The position numbers were made by a program, and so were the translations under genes. From IMG/VR virus record IMGVR_UViG_3300042383_000523, positions 41,757 to 105,756 of that record: 64,000 nt of DNA. One strand, written 5' to 3'. The DNA is from a virus. The notes beneath the pieces were generated by a model, which saw nothing but the letters and a program-made list of their open reading frames with translations, made no database searches and was not told where the DNA came from. This document shows positions 50,351-55,888 of the stretch, in pieces. The first letter of the stretch is position 1, and every line of letters begins with the position of its first letter.

Positions 50351-50419
50351 GCGTCACAGGCTAAGGTAGCCAAATGGATTCCAACCCCATAGGACAGAGT
50401 TCGATTCTTTGGTGGCGCG
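50351..50419 (+). tRNA. tRNA-Trp(CCA)
   Basis: Acceptor GCGTCAC/GTGGCGC, anticodon loop TTCCAAC, discriminator G. Confidence 0.88.
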
Positions 50420-50512
50420 CAGAAGACGGAGAACAGAGTAAGGATTAAATTCCGTTAGGCTATCCCTTACCAGTTTCTCCTGAAGAAATTATTAATTTAA
50501 AAGCAAGTTATC
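50420..50512 (+). other. Structured spacer before HNH gene
   Basis: GTAAGGAT and ATCCCTTAC arms (about 50439-50482), inside GGAGAAC ... GTTTCTCC, suggest a further hairpin-rich RNA between tRNA-Trp and the HNH gene. No tRNA fold and no reading frame. Confidence 0.4.
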
Positions 50513-51019
50513 ATGAGTAAGTATCAAAAAGCACTAGTAGTAGATGCCAGCTTTATCGCAAGATCAGTTATAAGTACAGAAAGAGCTTTCGTGATTTCTT
50601 ACAAAGGTAATGCTGAAGTGATAGCTGAACATCCAGAAACATTTAATCTGTACAATCCAGAACTAACAATTTATAAACCTTCTATTATTAGAGTGTTTAC
50701 ATATGTAAAACATAATATTCAAAAGGTACCTCTAACAAGAGAGAATATTTACCGAAGAGATAATTTTGAATGTGTGTACTGTGGATGTTCAAATCAAAAA
50801 ATATTAACATTAGACCATGTTATACCTCAATCAAAAGGAGGAAAAGACGCTTGGGATAATTTAGTAACAGCATGTCGTCCATGTAATCATGAGAAAGCAG
50901 ATTTAACATTAGAGGAATATGGCAAGGAAATCCCAGAACCAAAAAGACCTCACTACTTAATGTTAATGAGAACTATGACACACATACCAAGAGAATGGGA
51001 ATCATTTCTATTCTTTTAG
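50513..51019 (+). CDS. HNH endonuclease
   Basis: 168 residues. The C-terminal half is a complete HNH core: RRDNFECVYCG, LTLDHVIPQSKGG, WDNLVTACRPCNHEKAD. This is the TIGR-type HNH common in phages and close to Cas9/McrA-style zinc HNH folds. The N-terminal 85 residues are a beta-rich region that may bind nucleic acid. It lies inside the tRNA array and probably spreads as a free-standing nuclease. Confidence 0.9.
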   Translation: MSKYQKALVVDASFIARSVISTERAFVISYKGNAEVIAEHPETFNLYNPELTIYKPSIIRVFTYVKHNIQKVPLTRENIYRRDNFECVYCGCSNQKILTLDHVIPQSKGGKDAWDNLVTACRPCNHEKADLTLEEYGKEIPEPKRPHYLMLMRTMTHIPREWESFLFF

Positions 51020-51029
51020 TAAAGTAAGT

Positions 51030-51061
51030 TTGGAAAACTAAAAATAAGTTCATATATTTAG
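51030..51061 (+). promoter_or_regulatory. Promoter of the second half of the tRNA array
   Basis: TTG 51030-51032, 20-nt spacer, TATATTTAG 51053-51061. The first tRNA downstream is at 51154. The 132-nt stretch from 51022 holds nothing else that I recognise. Confidence 0.72.
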
Positions 51062-51153
51062 GTATAAGAAAGAAATATCACCTACTACAAAACGGCGCGC
51101 GAAACAATAGAATCCCGACTTGTACTATCTGGCAGGTCAGATTAGGTGAATAG

Positions 51154-51225
51154 GGGCAATTGGTCGATTGGTTTAGGCACAGGATTGCAAACTCTGTTAG
51201 GTTGGTTCGATTCCAACATTGCCCT
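51154..51225 (+). tRNA. tRNA-Cys(GCA)
   Basis: Acceptor GGGCAAT/ATTGCCC, anticodon loop TTGCAAA, T arm GTTGG/CCAAC. Confidence 0.9.
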
Positions 51226-51320
51226 CATTGAAGGTTCGACCCTCTACCAAATGTGTTACACCCACAGATGGATACTAAGAGGGAGCTACCGATTGATAAG
51301 TGGTCGCACACGCGACAAAT
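51226..51320 (+). ncRNA. Structured non-tRNA element between tRNAs
   Basis: CCCTCT (51240-51245) pairs with AGAGGG (51278-51283), and GTCGC-ACAC-GCGAC (51303-51316) is a perfect hairpin. A stray GGTTCGACC motif occurs at 51233. No cloverleaf fits. Confidence 0.4.
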
Positions 51321-51394
51321 GCCCGAGTGGTGGAATTGGCAGACACGCTAGACTTAGGATCTAGATATTGAGAGTTCGAGTCTCTCCTTGGGTA
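51321..51394 (+). tRNA. tRNA-Leu(UAG) with short variable loop
   Basis: Acceptor GCCCGAG/CTTGGGT, Leu-style D arm, anticodon stem-loop CTAGA-CTTAGGA-TCTAG, T arm GAGAG/CTCTC. The variable region is only ATATT. Confidence 0.88.
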
Positions 51395-51398
51395 CAAA

Positions 51399-51465
51399 TT
51401 AGAGTTAGCTTATAGTAAAGCAGCAGGGGCTAACCTGCAGAACGGATACGAAAACCGGCTCTAAT
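51399..51465 (+). tRNA. Aberrant tRNA-like element
   Basis: Acceptor TTAGAGT/GCTCTAA, D-stem GCTT/AAGC without the GG of a D loop, anticodon-position hairpin GCAGG-GGCTAA-CCTGC with a 6-nt loop, and no TTCRA T loop (ATACGAAAA instead). 67 nt long. Probably a tRNA mimic or decayed tRNA. Confidence 0.45.
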
Positions 51466-51471
51466 TAATTT

Positions 51472-51545
51472 GCTTCTGACGCACAAATGGTGGTGCACTG
51501 GATTTGTAACCCAGAATAGAGTCGGTTCGATCCCGTCCAGAAGCT
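51472..51545 (+). tRNA. tRNA-Thr(UGU)
   Basis: Acceptor GCTTCTG/CAGAAGC, anticodon loop TTTGTAA in stem CTGGA/CCCAG, T loop TTCGATC. Confidence 0.87.
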
Positions 51546-51706
51546 CAGCAGTCATTTGAATTAGCACTAGGACAATGACTATCAACGGAGGAAGCTAATC
51601 TCACGGTTGGTCCTGTAGGTTGTGGTTACCCGTAAATCCACATAAAGAGACTCCTGCCAGGTAAAGTAGGTGGATGGTCCGGTTTTGGACTAAGCTTTAC
51701 CAAACT
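51546..51706 (+). ncRNA. Structured RNA between tRNA-Thr and tRNA-Gly (about 160 nt)
   Basis: AGTCATT/AATGACT (51550-51556 with 51574-51580) interleaves with TTAGC/GCTAA (51561-51565 with 51594-51598), a pseudoknot arrangement. TGTGG/CCACA (51621-51625 with 51638-51642) and GGTAAAG/CTTTACC (51660-51666 with 51695-51701) follow, the latter enclosing GTCC/GGAC. No reading frame and no cloverleaf. Confidence 0.5.
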
Positions 51707-51780
51707 GCAACATTCGCCTAGTAGGTATGGCACCACACTTCCAATGTGGAATAAGGCCGGTTCGAGACCGGCATGTTGCT
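51707..51780 (+). tRNA. tRNA-Gly(UCC)
   Basis: Acceptor GCAACAT/ATGTTGC, anticodon stem-loop CCACA-CTTCCAA-TGTGG, T arm GCCGG/CCGGC. Confidence 0.93.
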
Positions 51781-51837
51781 CAATCCAACTTTTGCATTAG
51801 GGTGGAAGGCTATAATATTTATAATAAAATATTAAGT

Positions 51838-52254
51838 ATGGAAACTTTAAAAAAATGTATAAGTTGTAAAGAAGATAAACATTTAAATGAATTTGCCTAT
51901 AGTAAAGGTAAACCTAGAGAAAAATGTAAAGCATGTCTTAAAGAATATATGAATTCTCATTATAAAAGTAATAAAGATTCATATAAGGATTATGTTAAAA
52001 AAAGAAAAAAAGAATTAAAAAATTGGTATAATGAATATAAATCCAATTTAAAATGTGAAAAATGTGGAGAAAACCATCCCGCAGTTTTAGATTTTCATCA
52101 TATTAATTCTAATGAAAAAGATTTTAGTATAGGTACAGCTATGGGGGTAGGAAATTCTATTGAAACTATCTTAAAAGAAATTTCAAAATGTATGATTTTA
52201 TGTTCAAATTGTCATAGAAAGTTACATTATGAAGAAAAAAATAAGTTGCTATAG
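51838..52254 (+). CDS. HNH endonuclease overlapping tRNA-Glu
   Basis: 138 residues from ATG 51838; the frame runs upstream into tRNA-Gly but that part is not coding-like. The N-terminal zinc motif KCISCKEDKHLNEF ... CKAC parallels the HNH gene at 3021. The C-terminal HNH reads CEKCGENHPAVLDFHHIN ... CSNCHRKLHYEEK. Its last ten bases overlap the 5' acceptor strand of tRNA-Glu, a placement typical of homing enzymes at tRNA genes. Confidence 0.85.
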   Translation: METLKKCISCKEDKHLNEFAYSKGKPREKCKACLKEYMNSHYKSNKDSYKDYVKKRKKELKNWYNEYKSNLKCEKCGENHPAVLDFHHINSNEKDFSIGTAMGVGNSIETILKEISKCMILCSNCHRKLHYEEKNKLL

Positions 52255-52316
52255 TGAAGGGGTTAACACGTATCACTTTCTATGATAAGGCGAGGGTTCG
52301 AATCCCTCTAGCAATA
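52245..52316 (+). tRNA. tRNA-Glu(UUC)
   Basis: Acceptor GTTGCTA/TAGCAAT, anticodon stem-loop TATCA-CTTTCTA-TGATA with U at position 37 instead of a purine, T arm GAGGG/CCCTC. The 5' ten bases are shared with the HNH gene. Confidence 0.85.
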
Positions 52317-52391
52317 CAGAGCTCTTTATTCGTATTAGGAGGAATAGCTTAATCAGCTTCTAGATTTGACGACTCGGAAAGACGAGTAACT
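52317..52391 (+). other. Hairpin-containing spacer
   Basis: ACTCG-GAAAGA-CGAGT near 52372-52387 and TAGGAG/CTTCTA near 52336-52362 form hairpins. No tRNA and no frame. Confidence 0.3.
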
Positions 52392-52463
52392 GGGGCTATA
52401 GTATAACGGCTATTACAATGGTTTTGCAAATCATAAATTGGAGTTCGATTCTCCATAGCTCCA
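52392..52463 (+). tRNA. tRNA-Ala(UGC)
   Basis: Acceptor GGGGCTA/TAGCTCC, anticodon stem-loop ATGGT-TTTGCAA-ATCAT. CCA follows directly, the only one in the array with an encoded CCA. Confidence 0.92.
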
Positions 52464-52482
52464 CCAATTGTAAATCACTGGT

Positions 52483-52544
52483 AATCAGCGGTGATGGATA
52501 TAAAACTATCGAGGACTTAAATGTATGTAGGATAGCTGCTGATT
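52483..52544 (+). ncRNA. Small structured RNA (62 nt)
   Basis: AATCAGC (52483-52489) pairs with GCTGATT (52538-52544), and CTATC (52506-52510) with GATAG (52531-52535). It has tRNA-like size but no T or anticodon loop. Confidence 0.45.
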
Positions 52545-52549
52545 AAACT

Positions 52550-52621
52550 GGTCTATTGGTCCAGGGGAATGGATGCCTGCCTGTCACGTAGGAGACCCGG
52601 GTTCGAATCCCGGATAGACCG
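52550..52621 (+). tRNA. tRNA-Asp(GUC)
   Basis: Acceptor GGTCTAT/ATAGACC, anticodon stem-loop CCTGC-CTGTCAC-GTAGG, T arm CCGGG/CCCGG, discriminator G. Confidence 0.94.
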
Positions 52622-52630
52622 CTTATAAAC

Positions 52631-52700
52631 TGCGTTAAAGTGTAAAGGTTGCATTCCGGTCTCATAAGCCGGAGGGGTGGTTCGAGTCCACGCTACGCTA
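52631..52700 (+). tRNA. tRNA-Met(CAU), mismatched acceptor end
   Basis: Anticodon stem-loop CCGGT-CTCATAA-GCCGG, T loop TTCGAGT. The acceptor TGCGTTA/CTACGCT has a 1-72 mismatch and two more mismatches. A 1-72 mismatch is an initiator trait, but the three G-C pairs of the initiator anticodon stem are absent. Confidence 0.7.
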
Positions 52701-52705
52701 CAAAG

Positions 52706-52804
52706 GACTAAATGGCGGTGTCAGGCACCCACTGCAGAGGGTACAAAGAAGAACCTGCTTTATATGCCTGTGAGATAGCATCTCGCCGGATAACACATTT
52801 AGTC
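52706..52804 (+). ncRNA. Structured RNA with perfect 8-bp closing stem (99 nt)
   Basis: GACTAAAT (52706-52713) pairs with ATTTAGTC (52797-52804). Inside are GGCG/CGCC (52714-52717 with 52784-52787), AGGCA/TGCCT (52723-52727 with 52765-52769), ACCC/GGGT and GAGAT-AGC-ATCTC. The nested multi-stem fold is too regular for chance. Confidence 0.6.
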
Positions 52805-52805
52805 A

Positions 52806-52993
52806 TCTTAAAGCCGGTTTGACACTCCGCTTACGGGAGGTCAGTTTCTGGAGTAGAAACTGGGTTGTAGCAGTAAGATCTTTAAAAGTTTGTGATGTAC
52901 AAAGTATGGGTTTTGCCTGCAAAGCGTGTTTACTGCTTATAAACACAACTTGAAAGTATAGAAAGGGGTGTAGGTCCGCTTTAACCGAACCCC
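52806..52993 (+). ncRNA. Multi-hairpin RNA region
   Basis: CTCC/GGAG (52825-52828 with 52836-52839), CAGTTTC/GAAACTG (52842-52848 with 52856-52862), TTAAAG/CTTTAA (52808-52813 with 52880-52885), GTGTTTA/TAAACAC (52926-52932 with 52940-52946) and GGGGT/ACCCC (52965-52969 with 52989-52993). No frame; one or two RNA domains. Confidence 0.5.
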
Positions 52994-52999
52994 TAGTAC

Positions 53000-53074
53000 G
53001 TCCTTGTAGCTAAATTGGTGAAGGCGCTCGCCTCATAAGCGAGAGATATGTGGGTTCGATCCCCACCGAGGACA
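53000..53074 (+). tRNA. tRNA-Met(CAU)
   Basis: Acceptor GTCCTTG/CGAGGAC, anticodon stem-loop CTCGC-CTCATAA-GCGAG, T arm GTGGG-TTCGATC-CCCAC. The most canonical of the three CAU tRNAs. Confidence 0.92.
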
Positions 53075-53103
53075 CAATTAAAATTTTATCCAATATTTTA
53101 ACA

Positions 53104-53127
53104 AAAGGCTTGCTTATGCAGGCCTTT
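53104..53127 (+). terminator. Hairpin overlapping a promoter
   Basis: AAAGGC (53104-53109) pairs with GCCTTT (53122-53127). It ends the tRNA array transcript; the promoter TTG at 53110 is in the loop. Confidence 0.6.
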
Positions 53128-53141
53128 ATTCGTATATTTAC
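53110..53141 (+). promoter_or_regulatory. Bacteroidota-type promoter for the RNA-repair operon
   Basis: TTG 53110-53112, 20-nt spacer, TATATTTAC 53133-53141. The ATG is at 53145, giving an almost leaderless mRNA. Confidence 0.75.
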
Positions 53142-53144
53142 ATT

Positions 53145-53795
53145 ATGAAAATAGTATTAGAAAAAGGACAACAATTGTTCTTCACATCAGACACACATTA
53201 CTCACACTCGAACATTTGTAGTGCTACTACAAACTGGTCAGTGAATGATGGGTATGCTCGTAAATTTGATTCATTACAAGATATGAACCAAAGACTAGTT
53301 GATAACATTAACAACATGGTCGGAGAAGATGATATCTTAATCCACTTAGGAGACTGGTCATTTGGAGGATTTGATAAGATTGAAGAATTCAGAAGTCAAA
53401 TCAACTGTAAAAACATTCACTTGACATTTGGAAACCACGATCACCACATTGAAAGAAACAAAGAAGGAGTACAGAGATTATTTTCCTCAGTACAGCAATA
53501 CTTGAGATTAGAAGTAAGAAGACCGATCAACAAAGCAACAACTGAAAAGTTTACTTTTGTTTGTATGCACTATCCAATTGCGTCATGGCATGATATGAAC
53601 CAAGGAGTAATTCACTTGCATGGACACGTTCATTTACCGTCAGATATAAGAGTAGCAGATGGTAAAGCAATGGATGTTGGAGTAGATGGAAATGGTTTAG
53701 AGCCAATTTCATTAGACGAGGTATTATCGTTGATGGAAAAACAGCCAATAAGAAAGTTAGAGTTGCCAAAGGATCATCATGAAAAGAGAATATAA
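53145..53795 (+). CDS. Metallophosphoesterase
   Basis: 216 residues of the calcineurin-like fold: FTSDTHYSH (DxH), ILIHLGDWSFGG (GD), TFGNHDHHIE (GNHD), CMHYPIASW and LHGHVHL (GHxH) are all present. It hydrolyses phosphomonoesters or diesters. One nt before the kinase gene and just upstream of an RNA ligase, it may supply end-healing (2',3'-cyclic phosphate or 3'-phosphate removal). Confidence 0.92.
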   Translation: MKIVLEKGQQLFFTSDTHYSHSNICSATTNWSVNDGYARKFDSLQDMNQRLVDNINNMVGEDDILIHLGDWSFGGFDKIEEFRSQINCKNIHLTFGNHDHHIERNKEGVQRLFSSVQQYLRLEVRRPINKATTEKFTFVCMHYPIASWHDMNQGVIHLHGHVHLPSDIRVADGKAMDVGVDGNGLEPISLDEVLSLMEKQPIRKLELPKDHHEKRI

Positions 53796-54182
53796 ATGAA
53801 AGAGTTATTTTTATTAAGAGGATTACCTGGATCAGGTAAATCAACATTAGCAAAGTCCTTAGGAGGTTCACATATGGAAGCTGATAAGTATTTCGAATAC
53901 GAAGGTAAGTACGAATTTGATGCATCCAAATTAAAAGAAGCTCATGCTTGGTGTCAATTCATTGTAGAGGAAGAAATGAATTATTTAAAAGAAGAAAGAA
54001 TCGTAGTATCAAACACATTCACTCAGGAATGGGAAATGCAACCATACTACGATCTAGCAGAAAAGTACGGATACAGAGTTTACTCTTTGATTGTAGAAAA
54101 TAGACATGGAGGAGTAAATGAGCATGGAGTACCAGAAGAAAAGTTAGTACAAATGAAAAATAGATTTGAAGTAAAGTTATGA
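53796..54182 (+). CDS. P-loop polynucleotide kinase-like protein
   Basis: 128 residues. ELFLLRGLPGSGKSTLAKSL (Walker A) and the EADKYFE acidic site match the kinase domain of T4 Pnk/NEDD4-binding-protein-2-like enzymes. It probably phosphorylates RNA 5'-OH ends. It stands between the phosphoesterase and the RNA ligase. Confidence 0.82.
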   Translation: MKELFLLRGLPGSGKSTLAKSLGGSHMEADKYFEYEGKYEFDASKLKEAHAWCQFIVEEEMNYLKEERIVVSNTFTQEWEMQPYYDLAEKYGYRVYSLIVENRHGGVNEHGVPEEKLVQMKNRFEVKL

Positions 54183-54307
54183 AAAAAGAATGCAAACATG
54201 ACTTCAGAGAATTTTGGAAAATAAACTATCGAGGGACAAGGTTAGTATTAAAAGAAGTTAAATGTATTATGTGTAACAAAATTAAAGAAAATGGAAAATC
54301 AAAATAG
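54179..54307 (+). CDS. Small zinc-finger-like protein (42 aa)
   Basis: A 42-residue frame coupled by ATGA to the kinase and overlapping the ligase by 17 nt. ECKHD near the start and CIMCNK near 32 could hold one zinc. No family recognised. Confidence 0.5.
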   Translation: MKKECKHDFREFWKINYRGTRLVLKEVKCIMCNKIKENGKSK

Positions 54308-55415
54308 TGTTTGCTTTGTAGCAACAATCAAAGAAGTAAAAGCAATTCCAAATGCTGACAACATCGAACAAGTAGTTGTTGGAGGATGGAATGCTATCAC
54401 TAAAAAAGGTGAATTTAAAGAAGGTGACTTAACAGTTATTGCAACTACGGATGCAGTAATTCCAGAAGCATTTTCTGAAAAAATGGGAGTTACTTCTTAT
54501 CTAAGAAAAGGAGGCAGAGTAAGAACTGTAAAATTAAGAGGAGTTTATTCTGAATGTTTAATCATTCCAATGACTTATATACAGGGAGTTAAACGTGTAG
54601 AAGGTGCAGACTGTATGGAGATGTTAGGTATTACTAAATACGAACCACCAGTTAAACAAATTCAACTTGCTTCAGGTAGAAAGATTAAATGGAGAGACAA
54701 TCAGAACTTCCATATCTATTACAAATTCCCAAACCTTAAAAACGTAGCAGGAATGTTTACGGAAGAGGATATGGTTCAAATCACTAGAAAGATTCATGGT
54801 ACAAATGCTAGATATGGTATTGTAAAAAAATCTAAATTATCATTCTGGGATAAAGTAAAAAAATTCTTTAGACTAGCTGATGAGTGGATTGACTATGAAT
54901 ACATTTACGGTTCACATAACTGTGAAAAAGGATCTGACTCTCAAGGATTCTATTCAACTGATGTTTGGAGAACAATTGCTGAAAAATATAGTATTAAAGA
55001 AAAACTTTGGGACCTATGTGATATTCTTGGAACTTATCATGTAGGTGATGGAATTATTCTTTACGGAGAAATTTATGGAGCCGGTATTCAAAAGAACTAT
55101 GAATATGGTTTGAAAGATATTGAGTTCGTAGGATTTGATTTAAAAATGGATAACGAATATCTCTCAACAGATTCAGCTCAATATGAAATAATCAATATGT
55201 TACACTTACCTCACGTAGAAGTACTTTACGAAGGAAAATGGGATCAAGAAATTCAAGATGAGTACACATTTGGACACTTCATCCCAGGAACTAGAGTACC
55301 ACATGAAGGACTTGTAATCAAACATATCACAGGTGATAGAAAGAAAGTAGCTAAAGTAATCAACCCAGATTATTTAATCTACGGAGAAAAACATGATGTA
55401 GGAGATTCTCATTAA
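54291..55415 (+). CDS. RNA ligase with N-terminal OB-like domain (Rnl5/DraRnl-type)
   Basis: 374 residues. The N-terminal 115 or so residues look like the OB domain of Deinococcus-type RNA ligases (VCFVATIKEVKAIPNADNIE). The nucleotidyltransferase core has motif I RKIHGTNARYG with the catalytic Lys, motif IIIa-like LYGEIYGAG, motif IV HEGLVIK and motif V KVAKVINPDYL. It seals 3'-OH/5'-phosphate RNA ends. With the kinase, phosphoesterase and cREC domain it can repair cleaved tRNAs. Confidence 0.9.
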   Translation: MENQNSVCFVATIKEVKAIPNADNIEQVVVGGWNAITKKGEFKEGDLTVIATTDAVIPEAFSEKMGVTSYLRKGGRVRTVKLRGVYSECLIIPMTYIQGVKRVEGADCMEMLGITKYEPPVKQIQLASGRKIKWRDNQNFHIYYKFPNLKNVAGMFTEEDMVQITRKIHGTNARYGIVKKSKLSFWDKVKKFFRLADEWIDYEYIYGSHNCEKGSDSQGFYSTDVWRTIAEKYSIKEKLWDLCDILGTYHVGDGIILYGEIYGAGIQKNYEYGLKDIEFVGFDLKMDNEYLSTDSAQYEIINMLHLPHVEVLYEGKWDQEIQDEYTFGHFIPGTRVPHEGLVIKHITGDRKKVAKVINPDYLIYGEKHDVGDSH

Positions 55416-55426
55416 AATAATTTACT

Positions 55427-55450
55427 AAAGGCTTGGTTTTCCGAGCCTTT
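55427..55450 (+). terminator. 10-bp hairpin terminator overlapping a promoter
   Basis: AAAGGCTTGG (55427-55436) pairs with CCGAGCCTTT (55441-55450) around a TTTT loop. The promoter TTG at 55433 is inside the left arm. Confidence 0.75.
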
Positions 55451-55464
55451 CTTTGTAATTTTAC
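55433..55464 (+). promoter_or_regulatory. Bacteroidota-type promoter (TTG-N20-TAATTTTAC)
   Basis: TTG 55433-55435, 20-nt spacer, TAATTTTAC 55456-55464, serving the 55486 gene. Confidence 0.72.
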
Positions 55465-55485
55465 AAAAGATTTAAAAAACAATCA

Positions 55486-55851
55486 ATGATACCAGGAGCA
55501 CAACCAAAAGTATTAGTAAAACTAAATGATAGTAACGAACTTGTATTAGATGAACAGTTTCTTACATTATTTGAAAAAGAAGTAATGTCACATAACTATA
55601 AATTAGTAAGAGAAAGAGATCAACTAACTAAAACATCAGTAGGAATAAAATGGTTAGAGTTTGATGAAGAAGGAAGATACAAAGCAGACTTTAAAGACAT
55701 TGCTGTTGGAAGAAGTTTATTAATGTCTCCATTCGGACCTTCATTCACTTGGCAAACAACACCAGTAACAGAGATTGTAGAACAAAGAGAAGATTATATT
55801 AAATTTAATACAGAAAATTCTGTATATGAATTGTTTGTTTTATCAAAATAA
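55486..55851 (+). CDS. Hypothetical protein (121 aa)
   Basis: 121 residues. Beta-rich in the C-terminal half (IKWLEFDEEGRYKADFKDI ... SLLMSPFGPSFTWQTTPVTEI). The FTWQTTPVTEI segment recurs in phage proteins of Bacteroidota as I recall, but no function is known. Confidence 0.65.
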   Translation: MIPGAQPKVLVKLNDSNELVLDEQFLTLFEKEVMSHNYKLVRERDQLTKTSVGIKWLEFDEEGRYKADFKDIAVGRSLLMSPFGPSFTWQTTPVTEIVEQREDYIKFNTENSVYELFVLSK

Positions 55852-55866
55852 ATTTCGTATATTTAG
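55835..55866 (+). promoter_or_regulatory. Bacteroidota-type promoter (TTG-N20-TATATTTAG)
   Basis: TTG 55835-55837 within the last codons of the previous gene, 20-nt spacer, TATATTTAG 55858-55866. Confidence 0.7.
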
Positions 55867-55888
55867 ATATTAATTTAAAGTAAAGGTT

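Noticed and set aside
51226-51320. Permuted tRNA, because GGTTCGACC appears upstream of a D-arm-like stretch
   Set aside because: The T stem does not pair and no acceptor halves match; only two local hairpins are supported.
52806-52993. tmRNA or RNase P RNA in the tRNA array
   Set aside because: No tRNA-like ends with a tag frame and no conserved RNase P core sequences could be recognised.
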